This document shows, in pieces, positions 6,741 through 15,409 of a DNA stretch of 29,925 nucleotides. The DNA is taken from NCBI GenBank assembly GCA_034408855.1, contig JAWXCK010000226.1, forward strand, positions 1 to 29,925. The letters are read 5' to 3'. Made by a program: the position numbers and the translations under genes. Source of the DNA: JAIYDQ01 sp034408855 (GTDB lineage Bacteria; Planctomycetota; Planctomycetia; Pirellulales; Pirellulaceae). Numbering within the stretch: position 1 is the first letter of the stretch; every line of letters begins with the position of its first letter. The notes beneath the pieces were generated by a model. The model did not search any database, was not told where the DNA came from, and saw only the letters and a list, made by a program, of their open reading frames with translations.

Positions 6741-8100
6741 CCTCCACAGCTATCGGAATGACTTTGTGTGATCCTGACAGCCATTGTGTCCAAGCTCGTT
6801 CCCATCGATTGAACATCGAAAATAAGCGAATGAACGGGCGAACTATGCATGCGTCTAACATCGAATCCAAATATCCTCGTTCAATCGCACACCGATACAA
6901 ACGAAGCTGAGTTGAACGACTTAGCCATCCGATAATCCAAGGCGAGCCGTGATCAAGCGACTTTCCGATCGCATTCTCCATCGTTTTGTAGTCTCGCATC
7001 AATGTCGGTGCTCGAAGCAATTGCAAAGAACGCATACAAGCATGACCGATGATGTGGATGAGCGCCAAATATCGCAGTCCAAATCCGATTTCGACCACAA
7101 TGATGCTCACTTGCGTCAACGAAGCAAAGGCCAGCGCACTCTTGACGTCTGTCTGAACGCGCCCAGCGATCGCCGCAAGTATTGCGGAAACGAGCCCCAG
7201 AATAATCACCATCGAACTTAGCAACGCAGACTGATCCAAAATTGGACTAACTCGCAAAAGCAGGAACACGCCCAAGTGAACCGAAAGTGCCCCGTAAAAT
7301 ATGGCGCTCGACGGCGTAGGACCTTCCATGGCGCGTGGCAGCCATCCGGAAAATGGTACTAACCCTGACTTTCCAGCCGCTGCAATCAGCAAGAACGTCC
7401 CGACCAACAGGGCCGTTCCTTCGCTCAACGATGCTTTACCCGCTGGCCATGCTTCGTTCCCCATGAGGACACTGAAGTTCCCCTCGCTATGCTGATGATG
7501 GAGCGCAACGGCGGCTGCCAAAAATGCGGCGTCGGCCAAGCGATAAATGGCCCAGACTCTTAAACCGTTGGCTACTGGCGTTGGACGCTCCTGATAATAC
7601 GCAACGAGTAGGGCTGACGAGAGCCCAACCAATTCCCAGCCCAGGAATAGCGTTTCAATGGTCCCAGCCAACGACGCCATTACCATCCCAACCAGGAACA
7701 TGGCGAAGCTTAAAAAAAATCGCTGGAAGCCAGCGTCGCGGTGAAGATAACTTAAGGCAAACGCTCCGACGGTGCCACACAAGACGAGCGACAGTATGGC
7801 CATCGGGACGCTGAGTCGGTCGAAAATCAGACTGATATGGAAGTGGAAATGCACTCTATCGATTGCGACCATATTCCCCATATCGACGATCTCGCGTCGT
7901 GACCCCGTTACGAGCATGATGGCCAAAATAGCTAGGGTTGCGAAGAGACTTAGAATAATTGCCGATTTCAACCATCGACCGAGCGCGAACTCGCTCATCG
8001 GTCGACCGATGAGCAATTGAAAACCGACGACCAGTAAAAAGATGATTGGCGAAAAAACGGTGATGTATCCGAGCAAGGGTATCCACGAAGAAAGTATCAT
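6724..8100 (-). CDS. dabB: DabB-type proton-channel subunit (NuoL-like)
   Basis: A 458-residue integral membrane protein of the NuoL/MrpA family, the partner of DabA in DAB inorganic-carbon uptake complexes, where cation flow is thought to drive CO2 hydration by DabA. Seen: a helix-5 Glu in LFLGWELVGL (E156), a helix-7 Lys in AAAGKSGLVPFSGWLP (K244), the EGPTPSSAI stretch, a further Lys in QTDVKSALAFASLTQ (K320), and a later HACMRSLQLL segment where NuoL has HAFFKALLF (H353 kept, Lys replaced by R357). The channel charges are therefore largely intact, unlike those of the downstream subunit. The length is shorter than NuoL because the long C-terminal lateral helix is missing; only a short amphipathic end follows residue 400. 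Its ATG overlaps the dabA stop (ATGA) and its end overlaps the next gene, implying coupled translation. Confidence 0.92.
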   Translation of the reverse strand: MILSSWIPLLGYITVFSPIIFLLVVGFQLLIGRPMSEFALGRWLKSAIILSLFATLAILAIMLVTGSRREIVDMGNMVAIDRVHFHFHISLIFDRLSVPMAILSLVLCGTVGAFALSYLHRDAGFQRFFLSFAMFLVGMVMASLAGTIETLFLGWELVGLSSALLVAYYQERPTPVANGLRVWAIYRLADAAFLAAAVALHHQHSEGNFSVLMGNEAWPAGKASLSEGTALLVGTFLLIAAAGKSGLVPFSGWLPRAMEGPTPSSAIFYGALSVHLGVFLLLRVSPILDQSALLSSMVIILGLVSAILAAIAGRVQTDVKSALAFASLTQVSIIVVEIGFGLRYLALIHIIGHACMRSLQLLRAPTLMRDYKTMENAIGKSLDHGSPWIIGWLSRSTQLRLYRCAIERGYLDSMLDACIVRPFIRLFSMFNRWERAWTQWLSGSHKVIPIAVEDASHE

Positions 8101-11100
8101 CGCAGCACCTCATTTGCAACTTTCGGGAGCGATACAAATCCTTTAGATTGAACTTTTGCAAACCCAAGCGGCTCTCGCCAGCCGCGATACCAGTCAAGTG
8201 AATCGGAGACGGTCGGGAGTTGTCCAGGACCAGGTGTGTACAACTCAAATTGCTTCCCTTGAAACAAATGAATCGTGTTTGAATTTGGATCGAGCGTTGC
8301 AATCTGAACCCAGTGATTGCCGATGTACCGGTCAATCAGATCATTGCGAGTCATAATGGACAAGATCGCTTCCGGCATCGTCTCAAAAATGTATAAGATA
8401 CGGATGGGCTCGTGAATCTCTACCATCTGTTGGCTGAGTCCAGTGCGTAAGTCACTCGTCGCTCCCTCCATTACACCCAATAAGGAGGTGATGTTATGGG
8501 GCAGTTTCGTCCCGCACCCGTACCCAACGTTGTCAACGGTTGAAAAATAATACTCCAATGAGATTCCGCCGCAAACGGGAATCACCGCTTGCATGATCCG
8601 CAGCAAGATCGACGTTTCCGCGTCGTCCGTCGTTGGATCGTAGGAAGTTAAAAAGCATCGTCGATCCATGAACAGCCCGCGCGTTCGTCCGCGACGCCCA
8701 ACGAAGCAAGCCGCATTTGTTGCATGGTTATATTCAGGACGCACTTGGGCGAGATCCTCGGACCGACGCTCGACGTGCCTTTGCGCCACTTCATCGGTGC
8801 AGGTCAATTCAAGCGAATAAAAGCGGCGAGCTCGTTCATGAGCGTTACGACGTCGAGCTTTTTCGATTATCTCGTGGGCGGCCAGGAATCTTGAGGAGAA
8901 AGTCAACGGAATGCGATCGATGTCGAAATACTCGATCGAGTCGTCGCACGTGTTATGATAACCACCGACAAACACCGTCGTCTCAGGGATCTCAAGGCCA
9001 CGCTTTTTCAATAAAGCACGGACGCGTGGATCGTTGGCAATTTGCGCAACTGCTCGAGCATTCGGGCCGCCTCGTCCGCCGCCACAAGCACCACAATTAT
9101 AGGCCGATTCATGGGGGTTGTTCAGACTCGATGAGCCATGTCCGAAAACGAGTACCAAGGGCGCGAATCGATCTTGCATGCCGATGTCGACGATCAATCG
9201 CTCGATCATGTTCGCCATTTCCTCCAGCGTAAAGCCTTCGACACCTTTGTCGGTGGTCTCAGAATCTTCTGCGTGTTCCAGTCGGAGCTGGGTTGCGACA
9301 GTCGGACGAACGAGCCGACCGAATTTGCTCCGAATTTGCGCGGTCAATCTTGGGAACAAAACGCGAGCTACCAAAGGAAACGCATTCAGTGACCCTAAAA
9401 GTGATGTCAGCACGCCGCTCATCAATCCACGACTGCTTAAATGAAACGTCTTCGAAGCGATGCCGAGCAACATACGAGACTGCGTCCGCCTCGCCTCCGC
9501 TTGTTTCGCCGAAAGCGGACCGACCTCTTCCACAAAATTTTTGGGAGTCATGATGACTGGGCAGAGTGGAATAAAATGCGCATCTGCAGCTCCGCGAAAG
9601 TACATCGGGACCGAAAAAAAACCCGCGGCACCAAACGTCTCGATGCTCGAATCCAGTTCTTCCAGATGGCGTCGAAAAGATTCTTCGCGATCGTCGATGC
9701 AAGTGATCACCTGAACGGAAACGTCGCTTGGCATTTTCAATGGAAATACCGAATGTTCTGCGATCGCATCGAGCATTTGAGTTCGATAGCGATATTCGTA
9801 AGCTAAATGAAACATTCGGCGTCGCTCGAAATCGTCGAACGATCCGATTGCATCAACTACGTTCTGCCATTCCGCTGATGTCCAAGTAAAAAGCGTATGA
9901 GGCGACCAAGCCGAACGCTGAGCAAGCTGAAATAGATCAAAGGCCCGTTGTTGTACTGTTTTGCGACGAGGGTTGTAACGTTCCGAACTACTCCCAATCG
10001 AGAGTAAATCAGGTAACGGGATCGCTCGGTGTGACAGATGCTCGTCCAGGCAATGCTTGGCAGCGAGTCGATCTAGGATCAATCGCACCGCCAAGAACTC
10101 TTCTAACGATTCCTTCGGGGCCGGGTGCAGCGTCCAACTTGCATTGGTCGCCATCTGTTCAACCATCCCGGTCCACCCGGGCAATGCCAAAAGAGTCTTC
10201 TTAATGTATTTTTCAAAATCATTTTGCGAGACTCCAAGGGCCGCTAATGATCTGACGATGGATTCCGTCGGATTTGCTCCCGATTGCCGTTCGGATGCGA
10301 TGATCGCTTTTAATGGCTCAAGCCATTTCTCGGTCCAGGGCGACTTTTCGGCAAAGAGCGACAGAAAACATTGGTAGTACCCTTCACTTCGTTGTGGCAC
10401 AGACCATGCGGCGAATCCTTGATCCAAAAACGCTGACGTAAATCGAATCAATAAATCGTGTACTTGAAGATCGCAATCAAAATGCGATAGCTTGAGCAGG
10501 ACATCGCGATGCCTATTGAATGAATGCGAAGGCGAAGAGAATGGCCGAGTGCTGTGAACACCATTTTGGCAAACACGCCACAAGAGCTGAAGCGTGAGTT
10601 GCTGCCATGTGGACTCACCCCAAGTTTCCAACTTGCGCATCGGAAACGCCTCAAAGACACTTTTTAGCGATGATGGAATTGCGGCTTCCGTATCCGAAAG
10701 GTGAGGCTGTAGATCCCTCATGATCCAGCGCCGCGTAGCTTTGATCATTTCGGTGCGTTTCATTGGATCGACACCGTTTCGAAAGCGCTCGATCGCATCA
10801 CTTTCGGCGAACAACCAGCGAAGTTCTGCATCGCTGCCTGTTAAAACAGGATCTCGCAACATATTGATGCGAAGGTTGTATTGGCTCGTACCCGCTAAAA
10901 CGTCGTTGGCAGCCGATCCACCTAAATCATGAAGCACAACCGCTTGAAGGTCAGTATCGAGAATTCGGCCGCGCGCCATTTCTTCGCGATAACGCGATTC
11001 TGGCCAATACGGCTGCGATCCGTAAGTTCGGAAACCTTCCAATACCGCCTCATCAAACGGTAGGTGTTCAAACGCATGAAGCGTATTGTGATGGATAAAA

Positions 11101-11225
11101 ACCGCTATCGGCCCCTGCGTTGGGAGATAGTGCTTCGCATGTTCAATGGCATGATGCACCAAATCCAATGCCGATTTAGCGACAGATTCAGAAGTTGCTT
11201 GAGTCGAACTTAGCTGTGGAGTCAC
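8097..11225 (-). CDS. dabA: DabA, DUF2309/UPF0753 vectorial carbonic anhydrase subunit
   Basis: A 1042-residue protein of the DUF2309 family. In the characterised DAB complex, DabA is a beta-carbonic-anhydrase-like zinc protein at the inner face of the membrane that hydrates CO2 in one direction, powered through DabB. All four reported zinc/active-site positions have counterparts: C509 and D511 in TCIDDREESF, H696 in VFGHGSSS and C711 in AYNCGACGG; the 15-residue spacing between the last two matches the known protein. Other family marks are the N-terminal PIAVFIHHNTLHAFEHLPF and YGCGTKLPHNITSLLGVMEG near the end. The protein is longer than the well-known DabA of about 830 residues. The start is a GTG at 11225, because the family N-terminus begins right there. 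There is no signal peptide, as expected. It is first gene of the overlapping dabA-dabB-third-subunit operon, and the 149-base spacer upstream probably holds its promoter. Confidence 0.95.
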   Translation of the reverse strand: MTPQLSSTQATSESVAKSALDLVHHAIEHAKHYLPTQGPIAVFIHHNTLHAFEHLPFDEAVLEGFRTYGSQPYWPESRYREEMARGRILDTDLQAVVLHDLGGSAANDVLAGTSQYNLRINMLRDPVLTGSDAELRWLFAESDAIERFRNGVDPMKRTEMIKATRRWIMRDLQPHLSDTEAAIPSSLKSVFEAFPMRKLETWGESTWQQLTLQLLWRVCQNGVHSTRPFSSPSHSFNRHRDVLLKLSHFDCDLQVHDLLIRFTSAFLDQGFAAWSVPQRSEGYYQCFLSLFAEKSPWTEKWLEPLKAIIASERQSGANPTESIVRSLAALGVSQNDFEKYIKKTLLALPGWTGMVEQMATNASWTLHPAPKESLEEFLAVRLILDRLAAKHCLDEHLSHRAIPLPDLLSIGSSSERYNPRRKTVQQRAFDLFQLAQRSAWSPHTLFTWTSAEWQNVVDAIGSFDDFERRRMFHLAYEYRYRTQMLDAIAEHSVFPLKMPSDVSVQVITCIDDREESFRRHLEELDSSIETFGAAGFFSVPMYFRGAADAHFIPLCPVIMTPKNFVEEVGPLSAKQAEARRTQSRMLLGIASKTFHLSSRGLMSGVLTSLLGSLNAFPLVARVLFPRLTAQIRSKFGRLVRPTVATQLRLEHAEDSETTDKGVEGFTLEEMANMIERLIVDIGMQDRFAPLVLVFGHGSSSLNNPHESAYNCGACGGGRGGPNARAVAQIANDPRVRALLKKRGLEIPETTVFVGGYHNTCDDSIEYFDIDRIPLTFSSRFLAAHEIIEKARRRNAHERARRFYSLELTCTDEVAQRHVERRSEDLAQVRPEYNHATNAACFVGRRGRTRGLFMDRRCFLTSYDPTTDDAETSILLRIMQAVIPVCGGISLEYYFSTVDNVGYGCGTKLPHNITSLLGVMEGATSDLRTGLSQQMVEIHEPIRILYIFETMPEAILSIMTRNDLIDRYIGNHWVQIATLDPNSNTIHLFQGKQFELYTPGPGQLPTVSDSLDWYRGWREPLGFAKVQSKGFVSLPKVANEVLR

Positions 11226-11374
11226 GAATTCTAATTTTCTAGCGGTATCGTGGTTAGCTTACAAAAAACCAACCAGTCGAATTAGGCATACGCAAACACG
11301 CACGACAAGTATGCCATAAACGATGTCCGCAAAGTAGATCGACAAGATTACAAAGCCGCAAGGAATGCCTGCTT

Positions 11375-12664
11375 CTAGTTCGAAACGCCGATGCAAAAAA
11401 GAAAATTTTGTTGCGCGCCGTCGATGGCTTGCGATGCTCGATAGTAAATCCGGTTCCCGACGATGACCGGCGTCGCTAGTACTTCATCGCCCAGTTGATT
11501 CTTTCCTAGCTCCTCAAACTCATGGTGGCCTACTCGAAAAATAAACGTTTCACCGCCTTCGTTGGTCGCGAAAATCTTGTCGCCAACCATCACCGGCGAC
11601 GATGAAAAGGTGCCGCCTAAACGATGCTTCCAAATCTCTTTGCCGGTATCGGATTTCCAGCACGCCGCGATACCCGCATCGAGAATCCCGTATAGATATC
11701 CGTCGCGTTGCAATAAGGAAGGAACATAAACTCGATCCTGATTCTCCCACTCGACTTTTCCAGATCCATCCGCTCGAATCGCCGAAATATGATTCTTGGG
11801 ATAGCCGCCGGTGGTAAAAATTCGAGTTCCATCAGTGACGGTCGAAGTGACGCATTCGGTTGTCGCTCCGTCGAGCTCCCAAAGCGTTTTACCGGTTAAC
11901 GGATCAAGACTTACAACCTGATCGCAGCCGATCATCACTACCTGATCATGTCCGAAACTGTTCAGCAAAATGGGTGATGGGTAGTTTGGTTTGCTCGGGC
12001 GATCACGCCGCCATACGATCGATCCCGACTTTCGATCGAGAGCCGCAACAGCCCCTCCGCCTTTGTTGTCCGCACCCACGATGACTAACGATTGATAAAT
12101 CGCCGGCGAGCTACCGTAACCTTGATGGATGACGTACTTCGAAATCTCGTGTTGCCAAAGTTGTTTTCCGGATAGATCCAGAGCCGTCGTAAATACCGCG
12201 CCGGAATTTGCAAAGTTCACAAAGATGCGTTCGCCATCAAAGGCTGGTGTATTCGAAGCAGCCGTCGATTTTTTGTTCTTTCGCATCCCACCATCTTTAT
12301 GGACCGTAGTCGACCAGAGTTGCTTTCCCGAGTTACGGTCCAAGCAAATCACCGACTGGCTATCGATCGATTCGTCAGCCGTTTGTAGGACAACTATATC
12401 GCCAACGATAATCGGCGATCCGTATCCACGACCAACGATCGGAGCTTTCCAAAGAATGTTCTGATCATCGCTCCATTGCATGGGCGGCGTCTGATTCGAA
12501 TCCGCTTCACCATTTCGGTTTGGTCCACGCCACCATGGCCAATCGTTTGCTTGAACGGAAATGCCATCGTTAAGCCTCGGCATTTCCTCGGCGAGCAACG
12601 CGCAGGTCTGCATTCCAAGAATCGCGAGACAACCTACGATTCGGCGAAGATTCAATCGATACAT
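11375..12664 (-). CDS. secreted PQQ-like beta-propeller repeat protein
   Basis: A 429-residue exported protein with a signal peptide (residues 1-25, VGCLAILGMQTCALLAEE) followed by WPWWRGPNRNGEA, an opening often seen in planctomycete PQQ-like propellers. At least five blade signatures follow: CLDRNSGKQLWSTTV, LDLSGKQLW, LDRKSGSIVWRRD, LDPLTGKTLWEL and SDTGKEIWKHRLGG. The fold is shared with BamB and quinoprotein dehydrogenases, but no PQQ-binding cysteine pair or calcium/catalytic Asp motif is evident, so a binding or scaffold role is more likely than dehydrogenase activity. It lies on the minus strand 82 bases after the phosphodiesterase gene and 149 bases before dabA. The shared direction is no proof of a common job. 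Confidence 0.88.
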   Translation of the reverse strand: MYRLNLRRIVGCLAILGMQTCALLAEEMPRLNDGISVQANDWPWWRGPNRNGEADSNQTPPMQWSDDQNILWKAPIVGRGYGSPIIVGDIVVLQTADESIDSQSVICLDRNSGKQLWSTTVHKDGGMRKNKKSTAASNTPAFDGERIFVNFANSGAVFTTALDLSGKQLWQHEISKYVIHQGYGSSPAIYQSLVIVGADNKGGGAVAALDRKSGSIVWRRDRPSKPNYPSPILLNSFGHDQVVMIGCDQVVSLDPLTGKTLWELDGATTECVTSTVTDGTRIFTTGGYPKNHISAIRADGSGKVEWENQDRVYVPSLLQRDGYLYGILDAGIAACWKSDTGKEIWKHRLGGTFSSSPVMVGDKIFATNEGGETFIFRVGHHEFEELGKNQLGDEVLATPVIVGNRIYYRASQAIDGAQQNFLFCIGVSN

Positions 12665-12746
12665 TTACATAACTCGGCGGGAAAAAAGGGTGGGAAGCTG
12701 CCCCAATACTTAGACTAGATGACAATCGCTGTTCAACAGTCCTAGG

Positions 12747-13565
12747 CTATTCACGCAAAAAAGTGGCCAGTTGACGAAGTTTGTCGGTACCAATCAAGTC
12801 GACGTTGGCGGATTTCAATTCCTTCCAGAAGAGTTCGGACTCTGGAGTGCCCCAGAATCGAACTCGACGCTTCTTCGCATGGGCCTTTTCGACGATTTCG
12901 ACAAGCTTCTGTCGCTCCGCCGAACTCATTTCGCCCTGGCCACGGTAGGTGAAGTGCTTGCTCCAATTGTCGCTTATAAGAGGGAGGATCGATGGTGACT
13001 CATTGCTTTCCAAATCCGCAATGCGTCCATCGACTCCGGCATAGCGTGGATTCGATGCCGCCATTTCCTTGATCGGACGATCTCCGCTGACAATCACCGT
13101 CACAGCTTTTTCGACATACTGCCCGTCGACCGTTTGTGAAACCATCTCCGAATAGTTCGAAAGCAATTTATCCAACAATCGATAGGCGGTCGCGCCATCT
13201 ACCTTGATATCGACCAGTAGAGTAAGCGATTGACCGGCAGGATAGACTCGGCCGTTGCTTGATTTTGTCAATCGCTGTAACGGTTGCAAGTAGAGCGTAT
13301 CCAGCGTCCGACCCTTCGCGACATCGCTTAGATTGTGGGCTACCAGAAGTTCTCCATCTACCGGATAGACATCGGCTTCGACGCTCGTAAAACCTAGTTC
13401 GAGAGCATCGAGCAGCGGAAGGTCGTGCTCGTAGTCGTTATGAGCGTGAGCATTGCGAAGCGGTTCGGCACGTTTTGGAACTTCTTGACCGAATAACTCA
13501 TGATGCCAACTCCGAGCAGGAAGCATCGCCAACAACAGACAGAATAGAAGGATCCTAAATTGCAT
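12747..13565 (-). CDS. secreted GDPD/PI-PLC-like phosphodiesterase
   Basis: A 272-residue exported protein. The ATG at 13565 opens a signal peptide (MQFRILLFCLLLAMLPARSW); a start at 13613 would bury it behind 16 polar residues and is rejected. The mature part begins with NAHAHNDYEHDLPLLDALEL (about 38-57), then FTSVEADVYPVDGELLVAHN (59-78) and TLDTLYLQPLQ. These are the TIM-barrel PLC-like phosphodiesterase signatures, with H42, E63, D65 and H77 as likely metal and catalytic residues. The set resembles the AIM6-like branch of GDPD/PI-PLC proteins, so the substrate may be a glycerophosphodiester or another phosphodiester. The central segment includes VTVIVSGDRP and a C-terminal RVRFWGTPESELFWKEL, as in barrel ends of this family. 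Gaps to rimO (80 bases) and the propeller gene (82 bases) are compatible with co-transcription. Confidence 0.82.
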   Translation of the reverse strand: MQFRILLFCLLLAMLPARSWHHELFGQEVPKRAEPLRNAHAHNDYEHDLPLLDALELGFTSVEADVYPVDGELLVAHNLSDVAKGRTLDTLYLQPLQRLTKSSNGRVYPAGQSLTLLVDIKVDGATAYRLLDKLLSNYSEMVSQTVDGQYVEKAVTVIVSGDRPIKEMAASNPRYAGVDGRIADLESNESPSILPLISDNWSKHFTYRGQGEMSSAERQKLVEIVEKAHAKKRRVRFWGTPESELFWKELKSANVDLIGTDKLRQLATFLRE

Positions 13566-13645
13566 CGCCGGTCGTCCTCGCTCGCCTAAGGTCGTGTCAA
13601 ACTTGGTAATCAAGTCTCTTGCTATCGCGTGAATTTCAGGGGTTG

Positions 13646-15076
13646 CTAGATTGCGGCCGCAACCAAATCATAATCTTTGAAAGTCACGATTTCTGCAGGG
13701 ATGAGCTGGCCAGCTTCCAGCGGATTCTGTTGATCACCGGTCACATAAACCACTGAGTCGACGTCGGGAGCATCGGCGTACGAACGGCCGATCCAAACGT
13801 TTTTGTCGGCGTCAAACGGGCGGTCGATCAAGATATCGAGCGTTTTGCCGACCTGTGATTGGCACCAATCAAAGGCGTTCTGCTGTTGAACGGCCATCAA
13901 TCGCTTGCGACGTTCATTTTTAATACGTTCGGGCAAATGGTCCGTGAGCTTCGCTGCTGGCGTGTCCGATTCGATCGAGTAGGTAAAGACGCCCACGCGT
14001 TCGAACCGAGCGCGTGCTACAAAATCTTCGAGTTCCTCGAACTGTTCGTCTGTCTCGCCGGGAAAACCAGCGATGAGTGTCGTTCGCATGACAAGATTCG
14101 GAATTCCCTTTCGTAACTTATCAACTAAGTCTTCTGTTTGAATTCGATTGACGCGCCGCGACATGCGTTTCAGCATCGTATCGTTGACATGCTGCAATGG
14201 CATATCGATATAAGGTATGATCCGCTTGGCCGAGGCAATCGTTTCGATCAAGCGATCATCGATATACATCGGATAAAAATACATCAATCGAATCCAGTCA
14301 AAGCCTTCGATTTTATCGAGTTCCGTTAAAAGTTCGGCTAGTCGAGGCTTTCCGTCGATATCGATTCCGTAATACGTTGTGTCTTGAGCAACAATGATCA
14401 ATTCACGCACCCCTCGATCGGCAAGTTTCTGGGCTTCGCGAAGTATCGAGTCGATCGGTTTACTCGCATGCTTGCCGCGCATTTTTGGGATCGCACAGAA
14501 TGTGCAAAGTCGATCACACCCTTCGGAGATTTTCAAATAGGCAAAGTGTGGTGGTGTGACTTGCAATCGGTTCTCATCGGCTAAGGCACGTATCGGCGCA
14601 GGCCGAAAGATCGAGCGTTGCTCGTGGAGCGAACTGGTCAGCCCGCCGACCAACCTGTCCGCCATCATCGTGATATCATCGCGACTGAAGACGCCGATCA
14701 AGCCATCGATTTCTGGGCGAGCTTCGAGCAGTTGTTCGCGCTGCCGTTCGGCTAGGCAACCAGAAACCAAAACGCCGCGTATTTTACCCTCGCGTTTGAG
14801 CTCGAGCATTTGATCGATCGCGCCAAACGATTCTTTGCGAGCGTTATCAATAAAGCCGCATGTGTTGATGACCACGAAATCGCTATCCTCTGGCTCGCTT
14901 ACCAAACGGTAGCCATCGGATTGCAACAAGCCAAGCATTTGTTCACTATCGACCAAGTTCTTGGGGCAACCCAAGCTGATGAACGAATATCGACCTTTGA
15001 CCGGTTCGAGTGATGCATCGTCAAGCACCTGCTGGTTAGCCGGGCCTGACAATTCGACGATAGGAAGCTGTTGCAT
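13646..15076 (-). CDS. rimO: ribosomal protein S12 methylthiotransferase RimO
   Basis: A radical SAM enzyme that adds a methylthio group to a conserved aspartate of ribosomal protein S12. The 476-residue product shows the three cysteines of the N-terminal cluster domain, C37 in SLGCPKN, C73 in NTCGFID and C107 in SGCLAER; the radical SAM motif C187, C191, C194 in SEGCDRLCTFCAIPK; and a C-terminal TRAM region (about 410-470). GCPKNLVDSE and AIPKMRGKHASKP separate RimO from MiaB. I begin at the ATG at 15076 because an extension to 15127 adds a hydrophobic, non-conserved segment; about 27 residues still precede the first domain. No Shine-Dalgarno sequence is apparent. It is divergent from proA across a spacer of about 330 bases. 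Confidence 0.95.
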   Translation of the reverse strand: MQQLPIVELSGPANQQVLDDASLEPVKGRYSFISLGCPKNLVDSEQMLGLLQSDGYRLVSEPEDSDFVVINTCGFIDNARKESFGAIDQMLELKREGKIRGVLVSGCLAERQREQLLEARPEIDGLIGVFSRDDITMMADRLVGGLTSSLHEQRSIFRPAPIRALADENRLQVTPPHFAYLKISEGCDRLCTFCAIPKMRGKHASKPIDSILREAQKLADRGVRELIIVAQDTTYYGIDIDGKPRLAELLTELDKIEGFDWIRLMYFYPMYIDDRLIETIASAKRIIPYIDMPLQHVNDTMLKRMSRRVNRIQTEDLVDKLRKGIPNLVMRTTLIAGFPGETDEQFEELEDFVARARFERVGVFTYSIESDTPAAKLTDHLPERIKNERRKRLMAVQQQNAFDWCQSQVGKTLDILIDRPFDADKNVWIGRSYADAPDVDSVVYVTGDQQNPLEAGQLIPAEIVTFKDYDLVAAAI

Positions 15077-15409
15077 GAAGATTTCGGAAACTCGGAAAAA
15101 AGTGAAAGTGTGAATCGGGCCACGCAATAACGCGAGTAAACAACGAGTCCCCCCATAGAATACGGGATTTCTCTAAAAGCGGAAGGAACAAAATCCGGCG
15201 ATCATCGTTTAAAAACTCGGCCTTGAAACGGAATCGATTGAGCTGTGATGATGAAAACCCAGCTTTTTCGTGCATATTCTGCAGTTTTTCGGCTGCCTAT
15301 TGCCCGAGCGTTGAAATGGGCAGTTTTCAAGACAGCATTGACCTCGTTGGCTATTTTGCAAATACTCGTCCTAACTATACTGCGTTCGCAAAACCCATTC
15401 GAGACGTTC
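15077..15409. other. divergent spacer between rimO and proA
   Basis: 333 bases that must hold promoters for both neighbours. The proA frame stays open back to 15245 and would encode a hydrophobic, non-conserved extension, which I do not accept as protein. A TATACT at 15376-15381 could be a -10 element for proA, but no -35 at proper spacing is convincing. No RNA gene or repeat was found. Confidence 0.45.

Noticed and set aside
8717..9232. Plus-strand frame of 171 residues inside dabA
   Set aside because: Antisense shadow of a long conserved gene, Arg/His/Ser-rich without protein-like pattern.
15245..15409. N-terminal extension of ProA of 55 residues
   Set aside because: Hydrophobic and not like any ProA N-terminus; the ATG at 15410 gives the family length.
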